Origin: Liolophura sinensis
Lineage: Eukaryota > Mollusca > Polyplacophora > Chitonida > Chitonidae
Direction: 5' to 3'
DNA: 64,000 nt
Assembly: GCF_032854445.1 (NCBI RefSeq)
Contig: NC_088305.1
Coordinates: 17,967,717 to 18,031,716 of the forward strand
Shown here piece by piece: positions 51,678-63,652 of this stretch. Within the stretch, counting starts at the first letter, position 1. Each line of letters begins with the position of its first letter. Below the pieces are notes generated by a model. It saw only the letters and a program-made list of their open reading frames with translations, was not told the origin of the DNA and did not search any database. Both the position numbers and the translations under genes were made by a program.

Positions 51678-52286
51678 TTATGGACGGTGGCTGTGCATCT
51701 TTCGCTTGGTATTCAAAGGACAGTACTTCAAGGTGTGGGCCATGTCTCCAGAGCTGCTGCAGATCGGGCAGGTGTATCGTCGGAGAATGGGACAAGTTAC
51801 TCTTCCGGAGTCGTCTTTTAGCGCGTGGCTGCCATACACTGACAAGGGTTCTCCGTTGTTCTTGCAGAATACGCAGTGCCGTGAGACGCCGTTGACCCTG
51901 TTGTGAAGAAAACATGCGGTGGCCTTGGTGCGATATTGGTCATGATGGGGCAGGTGGCGCCCAGAAGGATTGCTTCGCATTTTAATCTGGAACATGTCGT
52001 ATTCGTCCAGCGCATGATCTGTCCCATTGGTGTAAAAGTCGTACCACTCTATGGATCGGACATAGTCTAAATGGTATTCCGGTACTGTAGACAGGCACAG
52101 AACGTCTGGATTTAACTGCCACTCACCGCAACAGTCAGAGGACGACGAGCTTGAAAAGGAGGAATTGTGTTGAGACTGCGGGCTCACTTGCCTTGAGGAT
52201 GCACTGTGTTGGGACAAAGCCATAATGCTTTCCGCTAGGGCAGAGGTGAGTTGCTGATACATGTTTACAAGTAAACTGGCTGGCAT
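51678..52286 (-). CDS. nanos: Nanos copy 32 (Val29Ala)
   Basis: Intact 202 codons with Leu24, Ala29 and Ala155. Its 3' flank keeps CACGTG, unlike its neighbours, and its twin is copy 35. Confidence 0.92.
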   Translation of the reverse strand: MPASLLVNMYQQLTSALAESIMALSQHSASSRQVSPQSQHNSSFSSSSSSDCCGEWQLNPDVLCLSTVPEYHLDYVRSIEWYDFYTNGTDHALDEYDMFQIKMRSNPSGRHLPHHDQYRTKATACFLHNRVNGVSRHCVFCKNNGEPLSVYGSHALKDDSGRVTCPILRRYTCPICSSSGDMAHTLKYCPLNTKRKMHSHRP

Positions 52287-53349
52287 TGACTGTTGGACAG
52301 AAGTTATAAGTAGCCGTGTGAAATCAGCATGTATTTATATGGTAGCTGTGCATTGTTCTCAGTAGGGGATAGCTTAAGAAAGTATAACTCATTAACTGTG
52401 GTGATGTTTAGTAATTGTTGGTCTGTGAGAATGTCTTCTCATCAGGAGCGCAGTCTCGATGGCTTCAGACGGATTACGCCCCCTGTCATATGTTGATAGC
52501 AATCTTGTTACATGGAGATAGCCGGTAAATAAGCGGCATGCCGTTTGATATGTGTCTATGAGAAGGGATTGGCCACTCCGTTAGCTTGTGTACGTGTGCA
52601 CTCGATAAAGAATCCGAACCATGAATGTGGAATTTGAAGTTTTTCTTTTCAATATTATTCCATTAAAGTTGCCCAGAAATTGTATTTTTCTTGTACGTGT
52701 TAGGTGTTGAATTAATGAGGAATGCTAAAGCTACCGCCTCTGTGATTCTGTTTGAAGAAAGGTTTCTTTTGAAAAATGTTTAAATGTCATTTATATTTCT
52801 TGTAGATTACAATAAAGAAAGTATTAGGCCTCATACCTTTTTTCTGTCCCTGAGATAGTCTCGTAGCGCCATGTTGTCAAGTTCTCTTTACAACTTACTT
52901 TGCGAAGAGATGTGAGTAAAAATAGAATAAAGGAAAGAGAATCAAATGGGTGTTTATAAAATAAATAAGGGAATTTTGTCGTAAATGGATATGAGTGTTG
53001 TGAAATTATGCATAAAATATTGTTCTGTACACACTTTTTAGACAACGAAGTAAAGATTGTGCAGTAATGAAGAAGAAAGAGTATAAGGTGTTAGAATTTT
53101 TTTTATATGTAACTGTTTGACGCAATACCTGTAGAGACGTTCAGGTTTGAATATGTCGGACTAGTTATATGCTGGATAGTAATTAAAGCTGGTATTATTG
53201 TTGAGCAAGTCTAAGAGTCAAAGAGTTTGTTGTTTTCATTCAATGCGTTTTATTTTCTCACTTGGTAACATCGAACAAGGAAGAATGGTGATATGTTCTC
53301 TTTGGCACTCAAAGAAATAGCACAATATGTATGTTTAAGCTAGCACAAG

Positions 53350-53688
53350 TTATGGACGGTGGCTGTGCATCTTTCGCTTGGTATTCAAAGGACAGTACTT
53401 CAAGGTGTGGGCCATGTCTCCAGAGCTGCTGCAGATCGGGCAGGTGTATCGTCGGAGAATGGGACAAGTTACTCTTCCGGAGTCGTCTTTTAGCACGTGG
53501 CTGCCATACACTGACAAGGGTTCTCCGTTGTTCTTGCAGAATACGCGAAGAGATGTGAGTAAAAATAGAATAAAGGAAAGAGAATCAAATGGGTGTTTAT
53601 AAAATAAATAAGGGAATTTTGTCGTAAATGGATATGAGTGTTGTGAAATTATGCATAAAATATTGTTCTGTACACACTTTTTAGACAA
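53350..53688 (-). pseudogene. nanos: Nanos copy 33, same in-frame spacer fusion as copy 30
   Basis: Identical joint to copy 30 (here 53,545-53,546) and the same 112-codon frame lacking C138. It is a duplicate made with the 3,987-bp block, not an independent deletion. Its 3' flank differs from copy 30 by G at 53,304, which it shares with copy 36. Confidence 0.9.
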
Positions 53689-53992
53689 CGAAGTAAAGAT
53701 TGTGCAGTAATGAAGAAGAAAGAGTATAAGGTGTTAGAATTTTTTTTATATGTAACTGTTTGACGCAATACCTGTAGAGACGTTCAGGTTTGAATATGTC
53801 GGACTAGTTATATGCTGGATAGTAATTAAAGCTGGTATTATTGTTGAGCAAGTCTAAGAGTCAAAGAGTTTGTTGTTTTCATTCAATGCGTTTTATTTTC
53901 TCACTTGGTAACATCGAACAAGGAAGAATGGTGATATGTTCTCTTTAGCACTCAAAGAAATAGCACAATATGTATGTTTAAGCTAGCACAAG

Positions 53993-54601
53993 TTATGGAC
54001 GGTGGCTGTGCATCTTTCGCTTGGTATTCAAAGGACAGTACTTCAAGGTGTGGGCCATGTCTCCAGAGCTGCTGCAGATCGGGCAGGTGTATCGTCGGAG
54101 AATGGGACAAGTTACTCTTCCGGAGTCGTCTTTTAGCGCGTGGCTGCCATACACTGACAAGGGTTCTCCGTTGTTCTTGCAGAATACGCAGTGCCGTGAG
54201 ACGCCGTTGACCCTGTTGTGAAGAAAACATGCGGTGGCCTTGGTGCGATATTGGTCATGATGGGGCAGGTGGCGCCCAGAAGGATTGCTTCGCATTTTAA
54301 TCTGGAACATGTCGTATTCGTCCAGCGCATGATCTGTCCCATTGGTGTAAAAGTCGTACCACTCTATGGATCGGACATAGTCTAAATGGTATTCCGGTAC
54401 TGTAGACAGGCACAGAACGTCTGGATTTAACTGCCACTCACCGCAACAGTCAGAGGACGACGAGCTTGAAAAGGAGGAATTGTGTTGAGACTGCGGGCTC
54501 ACTTGCCTTGAGGATACACTGTGTTGGGACAAAGCCATAATGCTTTCCGCTAGGGCAGAGGTGAGTTGCTGATACATGTTTACAAGTAAACTGGCTGGCA
54601 T
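53993..54601 (-). CDS. nanos: Nanos copy 34
   Basis: Intact 202 codons with Leu24, His40 and Ala155. Twin of copy 31, 3,987 bp away. Confidence 0.92.
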   Translation of the reverse strand: MPASLLVNMYQQLTSALAESIMALSQHSVSSRQVSPQSQHNSSFSSSSSSDCCGEWQLNPDVLCLSTVPEYHLDYVRSIEWYDFYTNGTDHALDEYDMFQIKMRSNPSGRHLPHHDQYRTKATACFLHNRVNGVSRHCVFCKNNGEPLSVYGSHALKDDSGRVTCPILRRYTCPICSSSGDMAHTLKYCPLNTKRKMHSHRP

Positions 54602-55664
54602 TGACTGTTGGACAGAAGTTATAAGTAGCCGTGTGAAATCAGCATGTATTTATATGGTAGCTGTGCATTGTTCTCAGTAGGGGATAGCTTAAGAAAGTAT
54701 AACTCATTAACTGTGGTGATGTTTAGTAATTGTTGGTCTGTGAGAATGTCTTCTCATCAGGAGCGCAGTCTGGATGGCTTCAGACGGATTACGTCCCCTG
54801 TCATATGTTGATAGCAATCTTGTTACATGGAGATAGCCGGTAAATAAGCGGCATGCCGTTTGATATGTGTCTATGAGAAGGGATTGGCCACTCCGTTAGC
54901 TTGTGTACGTGTGCACTCGATAAAGAATCCGAACCATGAATGTGGAATTTGAAGTTTTTCTTTTCAATATTATTCCATTAAAGTTGCCCAGAAATTGTAT
55001 TTTTCTTGTACGTGTTAGGTGTTGAATTAATGAGGAATGCTAAAGCTACCGCCTCTGTGATTCTGTTTGAAGAAAGGTTTCTTTTGAAAAATGTTTAAAT
55101 GTCATTTATATTTCTTGTAGATTACAATAAAGAAAGTATTAGGCCTCATACCTTTTTTCTGTCCCTAAGATAGTCTCGTAGCGCCATGTTGTCAAGTTCT
55201 CTTTACAACTTACTTTGCGAAGAGATGTGAGTAAAAATAGAATAAAGGAAAGAGAATCAAATGGGTGTTTATAAAATAAATAAGGGAATTTTGTCGTAAA
55301 TGGATATGAGTGTTGTGAAATTATGCATAAAATATTGTTCTGTACACACTTTTTAGACAACGAAGTAAAGATTGTGCAGTAATGAAGAAGAAAGAGTATA
55401 AGGTGTTAGAATTTTTTTTATATGTAACTGTTTGACACAATACCTGTAGAGACGTTCAGGTTTGAATATGTCGGACTAGTTATATGCTGGATAGTAATGA
55501 AAGCTGGTATTATTGTTGAGCAAGTCTAAGAATCAAAGAGTTTGTTGTTTTCATTCAATGCGTTTTATTTTCTCACGTGGTAACATCGAACAAGGAAGAA
55601 TGGTGATATGTTCTCTTTAGCACTCAAAGAAATAGCACAATATGTATGTTTAAGCTAGCACAAG

Positions 55665-56273
55665 TTATGGACGGTGGCTGTGCATCTTTCGCTTGGTATT
55701 CAAAGGACAGTACTTCAAGGTGTGGGCCATGTCTCCAGAGCTGCTGCAGATCGGGCAGGTGTATCGTCGGAGAATGGGACAAGTTACTCTTCCGGAGTCG
55801 TCTTTTAGCGCGTGGCTGCCATACACTGACAAGGGTTCTCCGTTGTTCTTGCAGAATACGCAGTGCCGTGAGACGCCGTTGACCCTGTTGTGAAGAAAAC
55901 ATGCGGTGGCCTTGGTGCGATATTGGTCATGATGGGGCAGGTGGCGCCCAGAAGGATTGCTTCGCATTTTAATCTGGAACATGTCGTATTCGTCCAGCGC
56001 ATGATCTGTCCCATTGGTGTAAAAGTCGTACCACTCTATGGATCGGACATAGTCTAAATGGTATTCCGGTACTGTAGACAGGCACAGAACGTCTGGATTT
56101 AACTGCCACTCACCGCAACAGTCAGAGGACGACGAGCTTGAAAAGGAGGAATTGTGTTGAGACTGCGGGCTCACTTGCCTTGAGGATGCACTGTGTTGGG
56201 ACAAAGCCATAATGCTTTCCGCTAGGGCAGAGGTGAGTTGCTGATACATGTTTACAAGTAAACTGGCTGGCAT
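55665..56273 (-). CDS. nanos: Nanos copy 35 (Val29Ala)
   Basis: Intact 202 codons with Leu24, Ala29 and Ala155. Twin of copy 32. Confidence 0.92.
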   Translation of the reverse strand: MPASLLVNMYQQLTSALAESIMALSQHSASSRQVSPQSQHNSSFSSSSSSDCCGEWQLNPDVLCLSTVPEYHLDYVRSIEWYDFYTNGTDHALDEYDMFQIKMRSNPSGRHLPHHDQYRTKATACFLHNRVNGVSRHCVFCKNNGEPLSVYGSHALKDDSGRVTCPILRRYTCPICSSSGDMAHTLKYCPLNTKRKMHSHRP

Positions 56274-57336
56274 TGACTGTTGGACAGAAGTTATAAGTAG
56301 CCGTGTGAAATCAGCATGTATTTATATGGTAGCTGTGCATTGTTCTCAGTAGGGGATAGCTTAAGAAAGTATAACTCATTAACTGTGGTGATGTTTAGTA
56401 ATTGTTGGTCTGTGAGAATGTCTTCTCATCAGGAGCGCAGTCTCGATGGCTTCAGACGGATTACGCCCCCTGTCATATGTTGATAGCAATCTTGTTACAT
56501 GGAGATAGCCGGTAAATAAGCGGCATGCCGTTTGATATGTGTCTATGAGAAGGGATTGGCCACTCCGTTAGCTTGTGTACGTGTGCACTCGATAAAGAAT
56601 CCGAACCATGAATGTGGAATTTGAAGTTTTTCTTTTCAATATTATTCCATTAAAGTTGCCCAGAAATTGTATTTTTCTTGTACGTGTTAGGTGTTGAATT
56701 AATGAGGAATGCTAAAGCTACCGCCTCTGTGATTCTGTTTGAAGAAAGGTTTCTTTTGAAAAATGTTTAAATGTCATTTATATTTCTTGTAGATTACAAT
56801 AAAGAAAGTATTAGGCCTCATACCTTTTTTCTGTCCCTGAGATAGTCTCGTAGCGCCATGTTGTCAAGTTCTCTTTACAACTTACTTTGCGAAGAGATGT
56901 GAGTAAAAATAGAATAAAGGAAAGAGAATCAAATGGGTGTTTATAAAATAAATAAGGGAATTTTGTCGTAAATGGATATGAGTGTTGTGAAATTATGCAT
57001 AAAATATTGTTCTGTACACACTTTTTAGACAACGAAGTAAAGATTGTGCAGTAATGAAGAAGAAAGAGTATAAGGTGTTAGAATTTTTTTTATATGTAAC
57101 TGTTTGACGCAATACCTGTAGAGACGTTCAGGTTTGAATATGTCGGACTAGTTATATGCTGGATAGTAATTAAAGCTGGTATTATTGTTGAGCAAGTCTA
57201 AGAGTCAAAGAGTTTGTTGTTTTCATTCAATGCGTTTTATTTTCTCACTTGGTAACATCGAACAAGGAAGAATGGTGATATGTTCTCTTTGGCACTCAAA
57301 GAAATAGCACAATATGTATGTTTAAGCTAGCACAAG

Positions 57337-57746
57337 TTATGGACGGTGGCTGTGCATCTTTCGCTTGGTATTCAAAGGACAGTACTTCAAGGTGTGGGCC
57401 ATGTCTCCAGAGCTGCTGCAGATCGGGCAGGTGTATCGTCGGAGAATGGGACAAGTTACTCTTCCGGAGTCGTCTTTTAGCACGTGGCTGCCATACACTG
57501 ACAAGGGTTCTCCGTTGTTCTTGCAGAATACGCAGTGCCGTGAGACGCCGTTGACCCTGTTGTGAAGAAAACATGCGGTGGCCTTGGTGCGATATTGGTC
57601 ATGATGGGGTAGGTGGCGCCCAGAAGGATTGCTTCGCATTTTAATCTGGAACATGTCGTATTCGTCCAGCGCATGATCTGTCCAATTGGTGTAAAAGTCG
57701 TACCACTCTATGGATCGGACATAGTCTAAATGGTATTCCGGTACTG
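57337..57746 (-). pseudogene. nanos: Nanos copy 36, 5'-deleted like copy 25
   Basis: Same 370-bp deletion (joint at 57,744-57,746), same Gly88Trp and the same silent change as copy 25, 15,965 bp away. Its 3' flank carries the G found in copy 33 (57,291), so this unit is a recombinant of the two types. Confidence 0.92.
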
Positions 57747-58623
57747 GATGGCTTCAGACGGATTACGCCCCCTGTCATATGTTGATAGCAATCTTGTTAC
57801 ATGGAGATAGCCGGTAAATAAGCGGCATGCCGTTTGATATGTGTCTATGAGAAGGGATTGGCCACTCCGTTAGCTTGTGTACGTGTGCACTCGATAAAGA
57901 ATCCGAACCATGAATGTGGAATTTGAAGTTTTTCTTTTCAATATTATTCCATTAAATTTGCCCAGAAATTGTATTTTTCTTGTACGTGTTAGGTGTTGAA
58001 TTAATGAGGAATGCTAAAGCTACCGCCTCTGTGATTCTGTTTGAAGAAAGGTTTCTTTTGAAAAATGTTTAAATGTCATTTATATTTCTTGTAGATTACA
58101 ATAAAGAAAGTATTAGGCCTCATACCTTTTTTCTGTCCCTGAGATAGTCTCGTAGCGCCATGTTGTCAAGTTCTCTTTACAACTTACTTTGCGAAGAGAT
58201 GTGAGTAAAAATAGAATAAAGGAAAGAGAATCAAATGGGTGTTTATAAAATAAATAAGGGAATTTTGTCGTAAATGGATATGAGTGTTGTGAAATTATGC
58301 ATAAAATATTGTTCTGTACACACTTTTTAGACAACGAAGTAAAGATTGTGCAGTAATGAAGAAGAAAGAGTATAAGGTGTTAGAATTTTTTTTATATGTA
58401 ACTGTTTGACGCAATACCTGTAGAGACGTTCAGGTTTGAATATGTCGGACTAGTTATATGCTGGATAGTGATGAAAGCTGGTATTATTGTTGAGCAAGTC
58501 TAAGAGTCAAAGAGTTTGTTGTTTTCATTCAATGCGTTTTATTTTCTCACTTGGTAACATCGAACAAGGAAGAATGGTGATATGTTCTCTTTAGCACTCA
58601 AAGAAATAGCACAATATGTATGT

Positions 58624-59247
58624 TTAAGCTAGCACAAGTAATGGACGGTGGCTGTGCATCTTTCGCTTGGTATTCAAAGGACAGTACTTCAAGGTGTGGG
58701 CCATGTCTCCAGAGCTGCTGCAGATCGGGCAGGTGTATCGTCGGAGAATGGGACAAGTTACTCTTCCGGAGTCGTCTTTTAGCGCGTGGCTGCCATACAC
58801 TGACAAGGGTTCTCCGTTGTTCTTGCAGAATACGCAGTGCCGTGAGACGCCGTTGACCCTGTTGTGAAGAAAACATGCGGTGGCCTTGGTGCGATATTGG
58901 TCATGATGGGGCAGGTGGCGCCCAGAAGGATTGCTTCGCATTTTAATCTGGAACATGTCGTATTCGTCCAGCGCATGATCTGTCCCATTGGTGTAAAAGT
59001 CGTACCACTCTATGGATCGGACATAGTCTAAATGGTATTCCGGTACTGTAGACAGGCACAGAACGTCTGGATTTAACTGCCACTCACCGCAACAGTCAGA
59101 GGACGACGAGCTTGAAAAGGAGGAATTGTGTTGAGACTGCGGGCTCACTTGCCTTGAGGATACACTGTGTTGGGACAAAGCCATAATGCTTTCCGCTAGG
59201 GCAGAGGTGAGTTGCTGATACATGTTTACAAGTAAACTGGCTGGCAT
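58624..59247 (-). CDS. nanos: Nanos copy 37, stop lost, five-residue extension
   Basis: 207 codons. A T-to-A change on the plus strand at 58,640 turns the usual TAA at 58,639-58,641 into TTA, and translation would run five more residues (Leu-Leu-Val-Leu-Ala) to a TAA at 58,624. The rest is the Leu24/Ala155 protein with all zinc ligands. The hydrophobic tail replaces the normal basic end. Its spacer is otherwise regular. Confidence 0.9.
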   Translation of the reverse strand: MPASLLVNMYQQLTSALAESIMALSQHSVSSRQVSPQSQHNSSFSSSSSSDCCGEWQLNPDVLCLSTVPEYHLDYVRSIEWYDFYTNGTDHALDEYDMFQIKMRSNPSGRHLPHHDQYRTKATACFLHNRVNGVSRHCVFCKNNGEPLSVYGSHALKDDSGRVTCPILRRYTCPICSSSGDMAHTLKYCPLNTKRKMHSHRPLLVLA

Positions 59248-60308
59248 TGACTGTTGGACAGAAGTTATAAGTAGCCGTGTGAAATCAGCATGTATTTATA
59301 TGGTAGCTGTGCATTGTTCTCAGTAGGGGATAGCTTAAGAAAGTATAACTCATTAACTGTGGTGATGTTTAGTAATTGTTGGTCTGTGAGAATGTCTTCT
59401 CATCAGGAGCGCAGTCTGGATGGCTTCAGACGGATTACGCCCCCTGTCATATGTTGATAGCAATCTTGTTACATGGAGATAGCCGGTAAATAAGCGGCAT
59501 GCCGTTTGATATGTGTCTATGAGAAGGGATTGGCCACTCCGTTAGCTTGTGTACGTGTGCACTCGATAAAGAATCCGAACCATGAATGTGGAATTTGAAG
59601 TTTTTCTTTTCAATATTATTCCATTAAAGTTGCCCAGAAATTGTATTTTTCTTGTACGTGTTAGGTGTTGAATTAATGAGGAATGCTAAAGCTACCGCCT
59701 CTGTGATTCTGTTTGAAGAAAGGTTTCTTTTGAAAAATGTTTAAATGTCATTTATATTTCTTGTAGATTACAATAAAGAAAGTATTAGGCCTCATACCTT
59801 TTTTCTGTCCCTGAGATAGTCTCGTAGCGCCATGTTGTCAAGTTCTCTTTACAACTTACTTTGCGAAGAGATGTGAGTAAAAATAGAATAAAGGAAAGAG
59901 ATTCAAATGGGTGTTTATAAAATAAATAAGGGAATTTTGTCGTAAATGGATATGAGTGTTGTGAAATTATGCATAAAATATTGTTCTGTACATACTTTTT
60001 AGACAACGAAGTAAAGATTGTGCAGTAATGAAGAAGAAAGAGTATAAGGTGTTAGAATTTTTTATATGTAACTGTTTGACGCAATACCTGTAGAGACGTT
60101 CAGGTTTGAATATGTCGGACTAGTTATATGCTGGATAGTAATGAAAGCTGGTATTATTGTTGAGCAAGTCTAAGAATCAAAGAGTTTGTTGTTTTCATTC
60201 AATGCGTTTTATTTTCTCACGTGGTAACATCGAACAAGGAAGAATGGTGATATGTTCTCTTTAGCACCCAAAGAAATAGCACAATATGTATGTTTAAGCT
60301 AGCACAAG

Positions 60309-60917
60309 TTATGGACGGTGGCTGTGCATCTTTCGCTTGGTATTCAAAGGACAGTACTTCAAGGTGTGGGCCATGTCTCCAGAGCTGCTGCAGATCGGGC
60401 AGGTGTATCGTCGGAGAATGGGACAAGTTACTCTTCCGGAGTCGTCTTTTAGCACGTGGCTGCCATACACTGACAAGGGTTCTCCGTTGTTCTTGCAGAA
60501 TACGCAGTGCCGTGAGACGCCGTTGACCCTGTTGTGAAGAAAACATGCGGTGGCCTTGGTGCGATATTGGTCATGATGGGGCAGGTGGCGCCCAGAAGGA
60601 TTGCTTCGCATTTTAATCTGGAACATGTCGTATTCGTCCAGCGCATGATCTGTCCCATTGGTGTAAAAGTCGTACCACTCTATGGATCGGACATAGTCTA
60701 AATGGTATTCCGGTACTGTAGACAGGCACAGAACGTCTGGATTTAACTGCCACTCACCGCAACAGTCAGAGGACGACGAGCTTGAAAAGGAGGAATTGTG
60801 TTGAGACTGCGGGCTCACTTGCCTTGAGGATACACTGTGTTGGGACAAAGCCATAATGCTTTCCGCTAGGGCAGAGGTGAGTTGCTGATACATGTTTACA
60901 AGTAAACTGGCTGGCAT
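60309..60917 (-). CDS. nanos: Nanos copy 38
   Basis: Intact 202 codons with Leu24, His40 and Val155, and the GCACCC 3' marker (about 60,266). The spacer beyond it has a T run shortened by two (about 60,057). Confidence 0.92.
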   Translation of the reverse strand: MPASLLVNMYQQLTSALAESIMALSQHSVSSRQVSPQSQHNSSFSSSSSSDCCGEWQLNPDVLCLSTVPEYHLDYVRSIEWYDFYTNGTDHALDEYDMFQIKMRSNPSGRHLPHHDQYRTKATACFLHNRVNGVSRHCVFCKNNGEPLSVYGSHVLKDDSGRVTCPILRRYTCPICSSSGDMAHTLKYCPLNTKRKMHSHRP

Positions 60918-61980
60918 TGACTGTTGGACAGAAGTTATAAGTAGCCGTGTGAAATCAGCATGTATTTATATGGTAGCTGTGCATTGTTCTCAGTAGGGGA
61001 TAGCTTAAGAAAGTATAACTCATTAACTGTGGTGATGTTTAGTAATTGTTGGTCTGTGAGAATGTCTTCTCATCAGGAGCGCAGTCTGGATGGCTTCAGA
61101 CGGATTACGCCCCCTGTCATATGTTGATAGCAATCTTGTTACATTGAGATAGCCGGTAAATAAGCGGCATGCCGTTTGATATGTGTCTATGAGAAGGGAT
61201 TGGCCACTCCGTTAGCTTGTGTACGTGTGCACTCGATAAAGAATCCGAACCATGAATGTGGAATTTGAAGTTTTTCTTTCAATATTATTCCATTAAAGTT
61301 GCCCAGAAATTGTATTTTTCTTGTACGTGTTAGGTGTTGAATTAATGAGGAATGCTAAAGCTACCGAGTCTGTGATTCTGTTTGAAGAAAGGTTTCTTTT
61401 GAAAAAATGTTTAAATGTCATTTATATTTCTTGTAGATTACAATAAAGAAAGTATTAGGCCTCATACCTTTTTTCTGTCCCTGAGATAGTCTCGTAGCGC
61501 CATGTTGTCAAGTTCTCTTTACAACTTACTTTGCGAAGAGATGTGAGTAAAAATAGAATAAAGGAAAGAGAATCAAATGGGTGTTTATAAAATAAATAAG
61601 GGAATTTTGTCGTAAATGGATATGAGTGTTGTGAAATTATGCATAAAATATTGTTCTGTACACACTTTTTAGACAACGAAGTAAAGATTGTGCAGTAATG
61701 AAGAAGAAAGAGTATAAGGTGTTAGAATTTTTTTTATATGTAACTGTTTGACGCAATACCTGTAGAGACGCTCAGGTTTGAATATGTCGGACTAGTTATA
61801 TGCTGGATAGTAATTAAAGCTGGTATTATTGTTGAGCAAGTCTAAGAGTCAAAGAGTTTGTTGTTTTCATTCAATGCGTTTTATTTTCTCACTTGGTAAC
61901 ATCGAACAAGGAAGAATGGTGATATGTTCTCTTTAGCACTCAAAGAAATAGCACAATATGTATGTTTAAGCTAGCACAAG

Positions 61981-62589
61981 TTATGGACGGTGGCTGTGCA
62001 TCTTTCGCTTGGTATTCAAAGGACAGTACTTCAAGGTGTGGGCCATGTCTCCAGAGCTGCTGCAGATCGGGCAGGTGTATCGTCGGAGAATGGGACAAGT
62101 TACTCTTCCGGAGTCGTCTTTTAGCACGTGGCTGCCATACACTGACAAGGGTTCTCCGTTGTTCTTGCAGAATACGCAGTGCCGTGAGACGCCGTTGACC
62201 CTGTTGTGAAGAAAACATGCGGTGGCCTTGGTGCGATATTGGTCATGATGGGGCAGGTGGCGCCCAGAAGGATTGCTTCGCATTTTAATCTGGAACATGT
62301 CGTATTCGTCCAGCGCATGATCTGTCCCATTGGTGTAAAAGTCGTACCACTCTATGGATCGGACATAGTCTAAATGGTATTCCGGTACTGTAGACAGGCA
62401 CAGAACGTCTGGATTTAACTGCCACTCACCGCAACAGTCAGAGGACGACGAGCTTGAAAAGGAGGAATTGTGTTGAGACTGCGGGCTCACTTGCCTTGAG
62501 GATACACTGTGTTGGGACAAAGCCATAATGCTTTCCGCTAGGGCAGAGGTGAGTTGCTGATACATGTTTACAAGTAAACTGGCTGGCAT
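61981..62589 (-). CDS. nanos: Nanos copy 39
   Basis: Intact 202 codons with Leu24, His40 and Val155. The spacer to its left lies between copies 38 and 39 and has private changes (ACATTGAG near 61,145, CCGAGTCTG near 61,366). Confidence 0.92.
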   Translation of the reverse strand: MPASLLVNMYQQLTSALAESIMALSQHSVSSRQVSPQSQHNSSFSSSSSSDCCGEWQLNPDVLCLSTVPEYHLDYVRSIEWYDFYTNGTDHALDEYDMFQIKMRSNPSGRHLPHHDQYRTKATACFLHNRVNGVSRHCVFCKNNGEPLSVYGSHVLKDDSGRVTCPILRRYTCPICSSSGDMAHTLKYCPLNTKRKMHSHRP

Positions 62590-63652
62590 TGACTGTTGGA
62601 CAGAAGTTATAAGTAGCCGTGTGAAATCAGCATGTATTTATATGGTAGCTGTGCATTGTTCTCAGTAGGGGATAGCTTAAGAAAGTATAACTCATTAACT
62701 GTGGTGATGTTTAGTAATTGTTGGTCTGTGAGAATGTCTTCTCATCAGGAGCGCAGTCTGGATGGCTTCAGACGGATTACGCCCCCTGTCATATGTTGAT
62801 AGCAATCTTGTTACATGGAGATAGCCGGTAAATAAGCGGCATGCCGTTTGATATGTGTCTATGAGAAGGGATTGGCCACTCCGTTAGCTTGTGTACGTGT
62901 GCACTCGATAAAGAATCCGAACCATGAATGTGGAATTTGAAGTTTTTCTTTTCAATATTATTCCATTAAAGTTGCCCAGAAATTGTATTTTTCTTGTACG
63001 TGTTAGGTGTTGAATTAATGAGGAATGCCAAAGCTACCGCCTCTGTGATTCTGTTTGAAGAAAGGTTTCTTTTGAAAAATGTTTAAATGTCATTTATATT
63101 TCTTGTAGATTACAATAAAGAAAGTATTAGGCCTCATACCTTTTTTCTGTCCCTGAGATAGTCTCGTAGCGCCATGTTGTCAAGTTCTCTTTACAACTTA
63201 CTTTGCGAAGAGATGTGAGTAAAAATAGAATAAAGGAAAGAGAATCAAATGGGTGTTTATAAAATAAATAAGGGAATTTTGTCGTAAATGGATATGAGTG
63301 TTGTGAAATTATGCATAAAATATTGTTCTGTACACACTTTTTAGACAACGAAGTAAAGATTGTGCAGTAATGAAGAAGAAAGAGTATAAGGTGTTAGAAT
63401 TTTTTTTATATGTAACTGTTTGACGCAATACCTGTAGAGACGTTCAGGTTTGAATATGTCGGACTAGTTATATGCTGGATAGTAATTAAAGCTGGTATTA
63501 TTGTTGAGCAAGTCTAAGAGTCAAAGAGTTTGTTGTTTTCATTCAATGCGTTTTATTTTCTCACTTGGTAACATCGAACAAGGAAGAATGGTGATATGTT
63601 CTCTTTAGCACTCAAAGAAATAGCACAATATGTATGTTTAAGCTAGCACAAG

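Larger units (their letters stand above)
49560..53546 (-). repeat. Higher-order repeat block, first copy (3,987 bp)
   Basis: Contains the rest of the copy 30 unit, copies 31 and 32, and the 3' part of copy 33. Private bases at 50,807, 51,180, 51,450, 52,457 and 53,304 all recur exactly 3,987 bp to the right. The block ends are set by convention at the fusion joint; the true crossover lies within the preceding 242 bp. Confidence 0.92.
53547..57533 (-). repeat. Higher-order repeat block, second copy (3,987 bp)
   Basis: Second copy of the three-gene block, with private bases at 54,794, 55,167, 55,437, 56,444 and 57,291. It ends inside copy 36, which then continues with the 370-bp-deletion allele instead of the fusion. 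Confidence 0.92.
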
